NCBI GenBank assembly: GCA_947650365.1
Contig: CANTAL010000148.1
Coordinates: forward strand, 496,001-560,000
Source: Chamaelirium japonicum
Lineage: Eukaryota > Streptophyta > Magnoliopsida > Liliales > Melanthiaceae
Length of the DNA: 64,000 nucleotides
Direction of reading: 5' to 3'
The stretch's first letter is position 1. The number at the start of each line of letters is the position of its first letter. Position numbers and translations under genes: made by a program. Under the pieces are notes generated by a model. The model saw only the letters and a list, made by a program, of their open reading frames with translations. It was not told the DNA's origin and ran no database searches. Below are positions 14,499 through 22,121 of this stretch, one piece after another.

Positions 14499-14698
14499 GG
14501 TGCCACCCCCGGCTCCAAAGTACAGGTTCGAAATCCCTTTCCCTACCACTTTGGTATACAACAGCTCTCCGTTGTGCTACCATCACTGACTTGAGCGTCG
14601 GAGGGTCTGCGCTCCTAAGGGAGCCAGCCGTTCTCACGTTTCTATTTTCTTGGTCTTACAGGTGGCTCGCAAGGACCAGGAAAAATCCCCCAAACATT

Positions 14699-14716
14699 TG
14701 GTGCCGTCTGTGGGAT
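14699..14716 (+). promoter_or_regulatory. Primer-binding-like site
   Basis: TGGTGCCGTCTGTGGGAT starts 3 bp after the 5' LTR. It closely resembles the TGGCGCCGTC-type primer sites of plant Ty3/gypsy elements. The tRNA used cannot be settled from sequence alone. Confidence 0.6.
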
Positions 14717-14836
14717 CTTCGACTGGTTCCTGCGAGAACACCCACGGCCACGCGGTTGAACGCCGGAGGCTCTCGTACCCCAAAGATAGCTCCGGCGACA
14801 AGGGTGCGCAGGCGACCGACGACCCGTGCGAGATCT

Positions 14837-16285
14837 ATGCGCAGCGAGCCTCCTGTTGAGACCCCTCAGCCCCAGGTCCCGCTCAGTGACCAGCTCCTGT
14901 TGGAGATGTTGGCCACCCAGCGGGCCATGACGGAGGAACTGACGCGACTGCGTCAGGTTCCGGCGGCCAGCCGGCGGTCCGGGCCGGCGAAGACGGCATC
15001 TCCGGTGCGACCACCGGCATCAACATCGCATCCGCCCATGATCGTTCCGGCGCGGCAGGTTTCCTGCCAGGAACCCCCGGTCGAGAGAGCGGCCGTGCGC
15101 GGGGTGCCGGAAACCCCGCTTACGAGGTTGCAGAAGCTAGTAACCCAGCGGTCTAGCAACCAGGCGACCTCGCGGGCGACCATCCTTCACCGCCGCAGCC
15201 GGAGCGCCGATTCTGACGAGTCAGAGGCAAGGTCTCTAGGGCAGGATCGCGACCCGCGCCATCGGCGACGAGGGAAAGAGCCCACGGTGGCTATTCCTTC
15301 CGAAGCTCGAGAGGCAACGGCCTCCCACAGACCAACCGCCACGCCGAAGGAGTCCGCGGGCGAACAGCGAGGAGGCCGCCGACCGGTAGCCCACGAAGGT
15401 CGCCGCGGGGTGGATCCGAACCTCCCTCGAGGGAGCGTGCACGGCCGCCTGGGACCTACGCAGCAGCCTTTGGGAGTTTTCCCCGGGCACTGGCAGCGAC
15501 CCAACGCGACGGTTGACCTGCTGGAGGACCTCGCCGCCCGCGGGGGTAGCTCGCCCTTCACAAACGAGGTACACCAAGGAGGCTTTCCGCACCATTGGAC
15601 CCCCCCGAAGTTTATATTGTTCGACGGGTCACAGGATCCCGTTGACCATCTCTTGGCCTACCGAAAGCTTCTATTTTTCCGGGACCAGGACCACGTCCTG
15701 TGCCGAGCATTCCCGAGCAGTTTGACCAGCTCGGCATTGAACTGGTTCCACAAGTTGCCGCCCGGCATGATCCCCGACTTTCCAACTCTCTCTAGGCTAT
15801 TCCTGGAGCAGTTTCGCTGCAGTAGGCAGCCCCCGAAGAGAATCGAGTCCCTGTTTACCTTAGCCATAGGAGCTCGCGAGACGCTCCGGTGCTTCGCAAC
15901 GCGATTCCGAAGCGCCTATCTCGCTCTGGAAGACACGGCGGGCCAAGATCGTACCATGGTGAGTGCTTTCCGGAACGCCCTCCCCGAGGGGAGCAAGCTT
16001 CATGACGCGCTGGTGATCAAAGATCCTCGCACAATGGTCGAGCTTTTCACTCAGGTCCAGCAGCACATCAAGCTCGAAGATGCGGGTTTAGACCAGAAGG
16101 GAAAGGCAGTCGAGCAGCCACCTCCTCCGGTTCTGCGACCTCTTGTCGTTAAGGCTGTGGAAAGGAGGGAGGTGCCACTGGCGGTACCTTTGCCCGGACC
16201 GTCCGCAGCTCCTGCTGTACAGCCCGCAGAAGAGACCGGCATCCTTGGAGGCAGCCAGTGGGCGACCTTGAGCTTCCCGGGGTAG
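14837..16285 (+). CDS. gag: Gag-like protein of the LTR element
   Basis: The open frame extends upstream to 14591 inside the LTR. The Met at 14837 is a better start, because it lies after the LTR and primer site and opens a sequence typical of gag (MRSEPPVETPQP), giving about 482 residues. The N-terminal half is basic and low-complexity. The second half carries a retrotransposon gag domain with the order FILFDGSQDPVDHLLAYRKL, CRAFPSSLTSSALNWFHKLP, then the F..QF.CSRQPPKR segment and LRCFATRFRSAYL, as in plant Tat-lineage gags. No CCHC zinc knuckle is evident. The product would assemble virus-like particles in the cytoplasm. The C-terminal end runs into the 78-bp repeat. Confidence 0.8.
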   Translation: MRSEPPVETPQPQVPLSDQLLLEMLATQRAMTEELTRLRQVPAASRRSGPAKTASPVRPPASTSHPPMIVPARQVSCQEPPVERAAVRGVPETPLTRLQKLVTQRSSNQATSRATILHRRSRSADSDESEARSLGQDRDPRHRRRGKEPTVAIPSEAREATASHRPTATPKESAGEQRGGRRPVAHEGRRGVDPNLPRGSVHGRLGPTQQPLGVFPGHWQRPNATVDLLEDLAARGGSSPFTNEVHQGGFPHHWTPPKFILFDGSQDPVDHLLAYRKLLFFRDQDHVLCRAFPSSLTSSALNWFHKLPPGMIPDFPTLSRLFLEQFRCSRQPPKRIESLFTLAIGARETLRCFATRFRSAYLALEDTAGQDRTMVSAFRNALPEGSKLHDALVIKDPRTMVELFTQVQQHIKLEDAGLDQKGKAVEQPPPPVLRPLVVKAVERREVPLAVPLPGPSAAPAVQPAEETGILGGSQWATLSFPG

Positions 16286-16566
16286 TCCGCCGTTGTGCGG
16301 ACTTAAAGCAAGACCGGGATCCTCAGAGGCAGCCAGTGGGCGACCTTGAGCTTCCCGGGGTAGTCCGCCGTTGTGCGGACTTAAAGCAAGACCGGGATCC
16401 TCAGAGGCAGCCAGTGGGCGACCTTGAGCTTCCCGGGGCAGTCCGCCGTTGCGCGGACTTAAAGCAAGACCGGGATCCTCAGAGGCAGCCAGTGGGCGAC
16501 CTTGGGCTTCCTGGGGAAGTCCGCTGCCAAGTGGACTCTAAACCTAACCAGGATCCTTCGCGTTCA
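16255..16566 (+). repeat. 78-bp in-frame tandem repeat after gag
   Basis: CCAGTGGGCGACCTTGAG recurs at 16255, 16333, 16411 and 16489, exactly 78 bp apart; the fourth unit is more diverged. The period is 26 codons, so a second open frame (16258-16713) crosses all copies with a GDLELPG...ADLKQDRDPQRQ motif. The repeat is nearly identical between units and looks recently amplified. Confidence 0.92.
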
Positions 16567-16713
16567 CCTGCCATGAACGGAAGCATCCTGGCGTTGGCAA
16601 ACCCCTCAAAGGGCGAGCCCGCCGAACAGGATCATCGAGAGAAATTAACCGGGCAGGGGGCAGCTAGCACTTATCAGTTTCCTTTAAAAATAAAAAATGG
16701 TTCAAGTCTCTGA

Positions 16714-17000
16714 GTGTAGGGAAGTTTTTGAAGTCTTTTGGTTCGTTTAAACGTTTTCCGGGCTCAGAGACTATCGAGTTTTTGCGAGCATGCCGAGTTT
16801 TTCGTTTGCATATGTTTTAAAATAAAGGGTTGAATCGAATTAGCTGCCTCGCCCGGGGTATCACTCTCGAGGTCGCTGCGAACTCCTAAAGCGGACTCAT
16901 AAGCAACGCAGAGAAAGATAAGAGACACAAAGGCGAGCTCAAAAAGATGAAAATTTTATTGATGGACGAAAATCACAAAAACAGTTACAAGGCTGCGAGC
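16714..17000. other. Convergent 3' region between the gag and antisense units
   Basis: No coding frame is supported here. AATAAA on the plus strand near 16,820 could end a gag-side transcript. On the minus strand AATAAAA (16,954-16,960) lies about 40 bp beyond the antisense stop. Both are possible polyadenylation signals facing each other. Confidence 0.5.
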
Positions 17001-17528
17001 TCAAGGCTTGCTTGTCTCCGCCCCACTGTCGTCCCCTCGGCGCCGCTTCTTCGACCTTTCGGTTTTGTACTTCTCCACAGCGGCCAGGGCGCCTTTCTTG
17101 AGGAGATCGTCCAGTTGGGCTTGGAGGCGACCTTGCTGAGCCCGAAGGCCGTTGGCGTGTGTCTCCTTCAAGGCCGCGATCTCCGTCTTCAGAGCAGCGA
17201 CCTCGCCTTGAAGTTGAGCCGCCTCCCGCTGTGCAACCTCCCGGGCGGACACAGCTTCGTCTCGCTCCGCCTTGGCCTTGAAGAGGGCGGTAGTAGACAG
17301 GCCTTTGGCTACTTCGGCCATAGCGAGGCCTGACGCCAGGGTTTTAACCCTGCGGTGCAGTGCCTCCGACTCCGCCCTCAGCTCCTCGGAGCCTTTGGCT
17401 CGCTGGAGCTCGTGGATGTGCTCGTCCACCTTGCGCTCGGACCCCCGAAGGGAATCATCGAATAAGGCGGCCAGCGCCTTCCCGGCCCCAGCAACCTCCG
17501 CGGCCAGCGCCTGGCTCTGCTTCTCCGC
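17001..17528 (-). CDS. Antisense reading frame of the Tat-like element, distal coiled-coil part
   Basis: The minus-strand frame encodes an Ala/Glu/Lys-rich, strongly helical stretch (EVAQREAAQLQGEVAALK and similar) that reads as a long coiled coil. It ends in a basic KKRRRGDD segment that resembles a nuclear-localisation signal. Its upstream edge reads TTATGCAG and faces a GTACGC about 70 bp away, with intron-like ends and a GCTAAC branch-like motif between them. Function is unknown. Coiled-coil tails are common in hypothetical proteins from the antisense region of such elements. Confidence 0.6.
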   Translation of the reverse strand, partial: AEKQSQALAAEVAGAGKALAALFDDSLRGSERKVDEHIHELQRAKGSEELRAESEALHRRVKTLASGLAMAEVAKGLSTTALFKAKAERDEAVSAREVAQREAAQLQGEVAALKTEIAALKETHANGLRAQQGRLQAQLDDLLKKGALAAVEKYKTERSKKRRRGDDSGAETSKP

Positions 17529-17598
17529 CTGCATAAGGAAGGTAAAAAGGTTAGCAAGAATTGAGACTAAAATTTATCCAGACAGGTGCGGAGCGTAC

Positions 17599-17765
17599 CT
17601 CGACCAGACGCTCGCTTATGGATGCGAAGGGAGCTCGTGCGAAAACGTTGCGGCCCAGCAGCTGCCACACGTAGTGGGGCGCCCTCCCCTCCTCCGCAGA
17701 GGAGCCCGCGCTGGGACCACCGGGAGTTCCGGAAGGAGGGGGCACGTCGGGAGGAGTGAGGGCTA
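17599..17765 (-). CDS. Antisense reading frame of the Tat-like element, middle part
   Basis: A short minus-strand open stretch is Pro/Gly/Ser-rich at first, then has a compact segment HYVWQLLGRNVFARAPFAS and ISERLVE before a GTACGC donor-like site. It lies between the main and coiled-coil parts of the antisense region and is most simply one segment of the same transcription unit. No domain was recognised, and the exact edges are uncertain. Confidence 0.45.
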
Positions 17766-19649
17766 TCACCTCCCCCGGGCGAGCTTTGGCTCCTGGATGG
17801 CTCGGAGGTCCGCCGAGGCCCCCTTGGCCTCCGACTCCGAGCTGAAGGACTCAGAATCGGAGCAAATGTCTACAAAGCTAGGGGACCTGTAGACCAGGTC
17901 CCCTAAGCCCTGCTGGGAGCCCGCTCCTTCCGGGCCTTCTGCAGGAGGCGAGGCCAGAGGGGCGGGAGCTGGAGCGGCCGCCGGTGTAGAGGCCGCGGGA
18001 GCTGGAACGGCCGCCGGTGTAGAGGCCGCGGGAGCTGGAACGGCCGCCGGTGTAGAGGCCGCGGGAGCTGGAGTGGTCGCCGGTGTAGAGGCCGCAGGAG
18101 GTGGAGCCGACGCCGGCAAGGAGGTCGCAGCGACGGCGTCGGATTCACCCTGCTCGACCCCTGCCCCGCCAGCAGGAGGTGGAAGCTCCTGCTCGCTCGG
18201 TCCCACCTCTGGTGCGGGAGCTGATGCAGCTGCGGGCTTCTCCACTTGGGCGGGAGCGACAGGCTCCGCCCGAAGAGCTTGAGGGGCGGGCTCTTCCTCC
18301 TCGGAGCCTGTTGCCTCCTCCGCAGAGTTCGTCCAACTGGGCTCCGAGTCCAAGCCCGCCTCCTCCAGCGCTTTCCGCCGTTGCGCCGCCTGGACGTTAG
18401 AAGGCGCGGGCCCCGCACGCTTGGCCTTCTTCTTCCCGCGTGCCTCCATCTCCGGCGTCAGCACTGCTACACGAAGAGGGACGGTCAGATCGCCAGGGAA
18501 GTAGCCCATTAATATCTGGGCCATCCCGGATTTGACTTCCGCCATGGTTAGCGGGAGGTCGATGTTTGGGTCGTCGGGCTCGACCATCTGGATCTTGCGG
18601 CGGACAATGGGAGTTGGGGCAGGAGGCTGACCTGGATCGGCGTCAGGGCGAGGAGGTTGCGGAGGAGCAGAGGCTTCACCCTGGCGGAGCATCTCCAGGG
18701 TGTCGAGGTCGTTGAGGCGGATGGGCGAAGCCCGCCTCCGGACCGTCTTCTTGCGGGGGTTGCCTCCCGAGCTCCCGGCCCCCTTGCTGGCCCCTTTTGA
18801 GGGAGGAGGGGCGTTCTGCATCGGCGGAATAGCGCCGACCTCCTCCTCCTTCTTCTTCCGGACCACTTTCTGCTTCAGCAGAATAGCGCCGGTCTTCCCG
18901 TCCTTCAGCTGGAAGGCGAAGTCGGGAGCGGTGATCTTCTCTGGAGTCCGCCCACCGAGGTAGTGGAGGATCGCCTCGTCCAGAGATCGCTCCCGGTCGG
19001 GAGCGATGCACTTCTTCTTCCCCGCCTTGTAGAAGGAGATCTCCCGAAAGACCGCCGTCGGGGGAACCCCAGGGTGAGCCGGGACTCCGCTGTGCCGACC
19101 GCGCCAGTTGCCAACCGCCACGAAGGGATAGTCCTTCCAGTGGCGGTCCTTGCTCTCGACGGTGGAGAAGGGGAGCACCTCACCAGGCCGCCCGGCAAGG
19201 TAGAAGTAGCCGCAGCCCACGGTGCTGAAGACCGGCGAGGGCTTGAGGAGCCACTTTTTGAGCAAGTAGCTCAGTGGGACCCTCGCATTCAGAGCGGTCT
19301 CCAGCTGGGACAACCCGTAGAGTATCCCCCAGGAGTTTCCTGAGAGTTGGGCGGGGCAAAGCCCCGTCAACTCCAGGAGCTCCCCGGCGAGATGACTCAG
19401 GGGGAACCGCAGCCCGGACCACAGCAGCCCGACAGAAGCTACTGTGCCCTGGGGCGGCCTCCCCGAGAGTGGCATCTCGGTGACGACGATCTCCCGAGGG
19501 AGATCGATCGCGGCCCGGATACTGTCCCCGACGGGCACCCCGATCGGGTTCTGCAGCCATACCACCGCCCTCTCAGCGGCGGGCTCAGAGGCTTGGGCGG
19601 CGGCAGCAGCGGCGGCAACGGCAGCAGCAACGTTGGAAGCAGATGCCAT
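17766..19649 (-). CDS. Antisense reading frame of the Tat-like element, main part
   Basis: This minus-strand frame of about 627 residues starts at the ATG at 19649 (MASASNVAAAV). The frame runs further upstream only through a non-ATG stretch that overlaps the TATA box. The N-terminal 250 residues look folded: segments such as LRFPLSHLAGELLELTGL and LPFSTVESKDRHWKDYPFVA resemble plant hypothetical proteins encoded in antisense by Tat elements. The rest is charged and Pro/Ala-rich, including a basic VVRKKKEEE stretch and an 11-residue ASTPAAVPAP repeat. It has no catalytic motif that I recognise. Its role in the element's life cycle is not established. Confidence 0.65.
   Translation of the reverse strand: MASASNVAAAVAAAAAAAQASEPAAERAVVWLQNPIGVPVGDSIRAAIDLPREIVVTEMPLSGRPPQGTVASVGLLWSGLRFPLSHLAGELLELTGLCPAQLSGNSWGILYGLSQLETALNARVPLSYLLKKWLLKPSPVFSTVGCGYFYLAGRPGEVLPFSTVESKDRHWKDYPFVAVGNWRGRHSGVPAHPGVPPTAVFREISFYKAGKKKCIAPDRERSLDEAILHYLGGRTPEKITAPDFAFQLKDGKTGAILLKQKVVRKKKEEEVGAIPPMQNAPPPSKGASKGAGSSGGNPRKKTVRRRASPIRLNDLDTLEMLRQGEASAPPQPPRPDADPGQPPAPTPIVRRKIQMVEPDDPNIDLPLTMAEVKSGMAQILMGYFPGDLTVPLRVAVLTPEMEARGKKKAKRAGPAPSNVQAAQRRKALEEAGLDSEPSWTNSAEEATGSEEEEPAPQALRAEPVAPAQVEKPAAASAPAPEVGPSEQELPPPAGGAGVEQGESDAVAATSLPASAPPPAASTPATTPAPAASTPAAVPAPAASTPAAVPAPAASTPAAAPAPAPLASPPAEGPEGAGSQQGLGDLVYRSPSFVDICSDSESFSSESEAKGASADLRAIQEPKLARGR
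17960..18115 (-). repeat. 33-bp minisatellite within the antisense frame
   Basis: About four units of 33 bp (GCCGGTGTAGAGGCCGCGGG on the plus strand is the shared core) encode an 11-residue Ala/Pro repeat on the minus strand. The period keeps the reading frame. Confidence 0.8.
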
Positions 19650-19725
19650 CAGAGCAGAAAAGAGAGAGCGAGCTGGAGAGAAGGGAGAGCTGTTTTTACG
19701 CGACGGTAAAAATCGCCCCCATCCC

Positions 19726-19735
19726 CTATTTATAG
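19726..19735 (-). promoter_or_regulatory. TATA box for the antisense unit
   Basis: The minus strand reads CCTATAAATAGGGG, a textbook plant TATA box, about 80 bp upstream of the ATG at 19649. A start site about 30 bp downstream would give a leader of roughly 45-50 nt. This suggests the antisense unit has its own promoter independent of the LTR. Confidence 0.65.
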
Positions 19736-20042
19736 GCAAGTGAAAGACAGGTGAATCGATCCGCAGTTAATGCCCGAGCGCGCTCAGCGAGGCGACGTGA
19801 CGACAGACGAAGCGACAGCTCGTTTCCTTCCAATCGTCAAGCGCCACGTGGGCCACGCATGGGAAAAGCTGCGCCGGCGCCGACACTGTCATTTACTGAC
19901 AGAAGCAGAGCGAATGAGGAGGAGACACATGTCTCGCGCCGATCGGGATCTCATGATGAGATTCGCCGTATCGGCGTTGAGCCTCGCGTCGCATTTAAGG
20001 CGAGGCGACCGTTGGAGATTTGGTGCGATACCCAAGTCACAA

Positions 20043-20800
20043 GATCGCTCGCGGCTGGTGCCCGTAGCTCGCCCGAGGCAGACCCTGACCGCATGTGACA
20101 AGCTCGCACCGGAAGGAGATCGCTCGTGGCTGACGCTCTCGGCCCGCCCAGCGTTTGTGAAATACTGGCAGTCAAAGCTCTCGACACAGATCGCTCGCGG
20201 CTGGTGCCCGTAGCTCGCCCGAGGCAGACCCTGACCGCATGTGACAAGCTTGCACCGGAAGGAGATCGCTCGTGGCTGACGCTCTCGGCCCGCCCAGCGT
20301 TTGTGAAATACTGGGAGTCAAAGCTCTCGACGCAGGCCGCCCATGGCTGGTGCCCGTAGCTCGCCCGAGGCAGACCCTGACCGCATGTGACAAGCTCGCA
20401 CCGGAAGGAGATCGCTCGTGGCTGACGCTCTCGGCCCGCCCAGCGTTTGTGAAATACTGGGAGTCAAAGCTCTCGGCGCAGGCCGCCCATGGCAGGTGCC
20501 CGCAGCCCGCCCGATGCAGACCCTGACCGCGTGTGACATGCTTGCACCGGAAGGAGATCGCTCGTGGCTGATGCTCCCGGCCCGCCCAGCGATTGTTGCA
20601 GCAGCATCGTTCTCGAGGTCTCACTAAGGAGAGATAGCTCATAGCAGATGCTCGCAGCCTCGCGCCGTATTCAAGATGAAGCGACCACCAGAAGGAGATC
20701 GCCCCGGAAGGAGATCGCTCGTGGCTGATGCTCCCGGCCCGCCCAGCGTTCGTTGAAATACTGGCAGTCAAAGCTCTCGCCGCAGATCGCCCGTAGCTAC
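20043..20800 (+). repeat. 146-bp tandem repeat near the 3' LTR
   Basis: The unit opens GATCGCTCGCGGCTGGTGCC and includes ACCGGAAGGAGATCGCTCGT and GTGAAATACTGG. Starts at about 20043, 20189, 20335 and 20481 are spaced 146 bp; a fifth, rearranged unit runs to about 20,800. Open frames on both strands here are repeat translations. The block sits upstream of the antisense TATA box, so it could serve as a promoter-proximal enhancer array for that unit; this is inference. Confidence 0.9.
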
Positions 20801-20915
20801 TATCTCCGCCCCGTCAGGAAACTGTTGCAGCAGACATTGATATCAGGCACATTACGAGGGATAGGAACTTGCTAAGACTCCTGAGCAAGCGTCGAGTTTC
20901 CTCGATCACTCCCTC

Positions 20916-20924
20916 AGGAGGGGG
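20916..20924 (+). promoter_or_regulatory. Polypurine tract
   Basis: AGGAGGGGG lies 3 bp before the 3' LTR, the expected place for the plus-strand primer of reverse transcription. Confidence 0.8.
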
Positions 20925-20927
20925 TAA

Positions 20928-22121
20928 TGTTGGGGGTAGTCAAAAACCACATATCCTGGATAGCCCGTCTAGGAGTTGGAACCATCGCAAGGAGATCGCC
21001 CTCCAGCCCGCCAGGAGCTCGCCCTCTCAGCCCTTCAGGAGTTCGCCCCCACAGGGAGCTGGATGGACACCTTGTATCTGAGTACAACTCGCACCTCTAG
21101 TCCCCACAATGACACGCCCAAATTCGATAAATGGCTTAGACAAAGAGCGCGAAGGAGCTCGCCCAAGCTCGTCCAGGAGCTCGCCATGCTCGCTCAGGAG
21201 CTCGCCTAGCTCGCACAGGAGCTCGCCCAAGCTCGTCCAGGAGCTCGCCATGCTCGTCCAGGAGCTCGCCATGCTCGCTCAGGAGCTCGCCTAGCTCGCA
21301 CAGGAGCTCGCCCAAGTTCGTCCAGGAGCTCGCCATGCTCGCTCAGGAGCTCGCCTAGCTCACACAGGAGCTCGCCCAAGCTCGTCCAGGAGCTCGTCAT
21401 GCTCGCTCAGGAGCTCGCCTAGCTCGCACAGGAGCTCGCCCAAGCTCACCCAGGAGCTCGCCCATGCTTACTCATGAGCTTGCCAAAGCTCGCCTAGACC
21501 CCTGTTTATCGAAGAGGTTGCTCTCGCGAGGTCCAACTCTTGATAAATATGGGCGAAGGGACGGAGCCGTACCGGGCGAGCTGGCCTTTGCTTTTTCCCT
21601 GAGATCACCCCCAGTAAAAGCAGCATAAAGATTACCAGGTGTCGAGAACCCACTGAAGCTACGTGGACGATTGTAGTCCACGGAAGTTCGCCCGAGTCGG
21701 TTCGAGACCTTCCAAACTTGAACATTCCAGAAGATCCACCTGGCAGCGACAAGACAGATACTCTCCCCCACTCCACCGCCTGGCGAGCTAGGCGACAAAG
21801 GTTGCCAGGGGCCTGATTCCCAAGGGTTGTCAGGGATCCATGTGGGCCGAAACGTGGGGGTCTAGAAGGTGCCGGAAGAAGCGGCCAGGTGTTGCATCCC
21901 GGTAGGTCGCAAAAGGCTATAAAGGTGCCACCCCCGGCTCCAAAGTACAGGTTCGAAATCCCTTTCCCTACCACTTTGGTATACAACAGCTCTCCGTTGT
22001 GCTACCATCACTGACTTGAGCGTCGGAGGGTCTGCGCTCCTAAGGGAGCCAGCCGTTCTCACGTTTCTATTTTCTTGGTCTTACAGGTGGCTCGCAAGGA
22101 CCAGGAAAAATCCCCCAAACA
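20928..22121 (+). repeat. 3' LTR
   Basis: This 1,194-bp LTR matches 13503-14696 with about a dozen single-base differences and no length change. It is followed directly by the second CGATC target duplication at 22122-22126. Confidence 0.95.

Larger units (their letters stand above)
13503..14696 (+). repeat. 5' LTR
   Basis: This 1,194-bp copy matches 20928-22121 over its full length. It starts TGTTGG and ends ACA. It holds a GAGCTC-rich minisatellite in its first half, a TATA-like box near its 3' third, and the start of a longer open frame that runs on into gag. Confidence 0.95.
13503..22121 (+). mobile_element. Ty3/gypsy LTR retrotransposon, Tat-like, non-autonomous (gag plus antisense gene region)
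   Basis: This 8,619-bp element has two 1,194-bp LTRs beginning TGTTGGGGG and ending CAAACA, a 5-bp target duplication, a primer-binding-like site and a polypurine tract. Order on the plus strand: 5' LTR, gag, an in-frame 78-bp repeat, a converging antisense coding region, a 146-bp tandem repeat, 3' LTR. No protease, reverse transcriptase, RNase H or integrase was recognised, so it would depend on proteins from a relative. An antisense reading frame between gag/pol and the 3' LTR is a known trait of the Tat lineage. The LTRs differ at about a dozen sites (about 1%), suggesting an age of a few hundred thousand years at common plant rates. It looks whole for a non-autonomous form. It is much more GC-rich than the satellite. 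Confidence 0.93.

Noticed and set aside
14043-14561. 172-codon minus-strand frame in the LTR
   Set aside because: It is duplicated in the 3' LTR as expected of any LTR sequence. It opposes the LTR promoter and has no recognised domain.
19751-20771. Genes in the 146-bp repeat block
   Set aside because: Several overlapping frames on both strands repeat the same peptide; none resembles a known protein.
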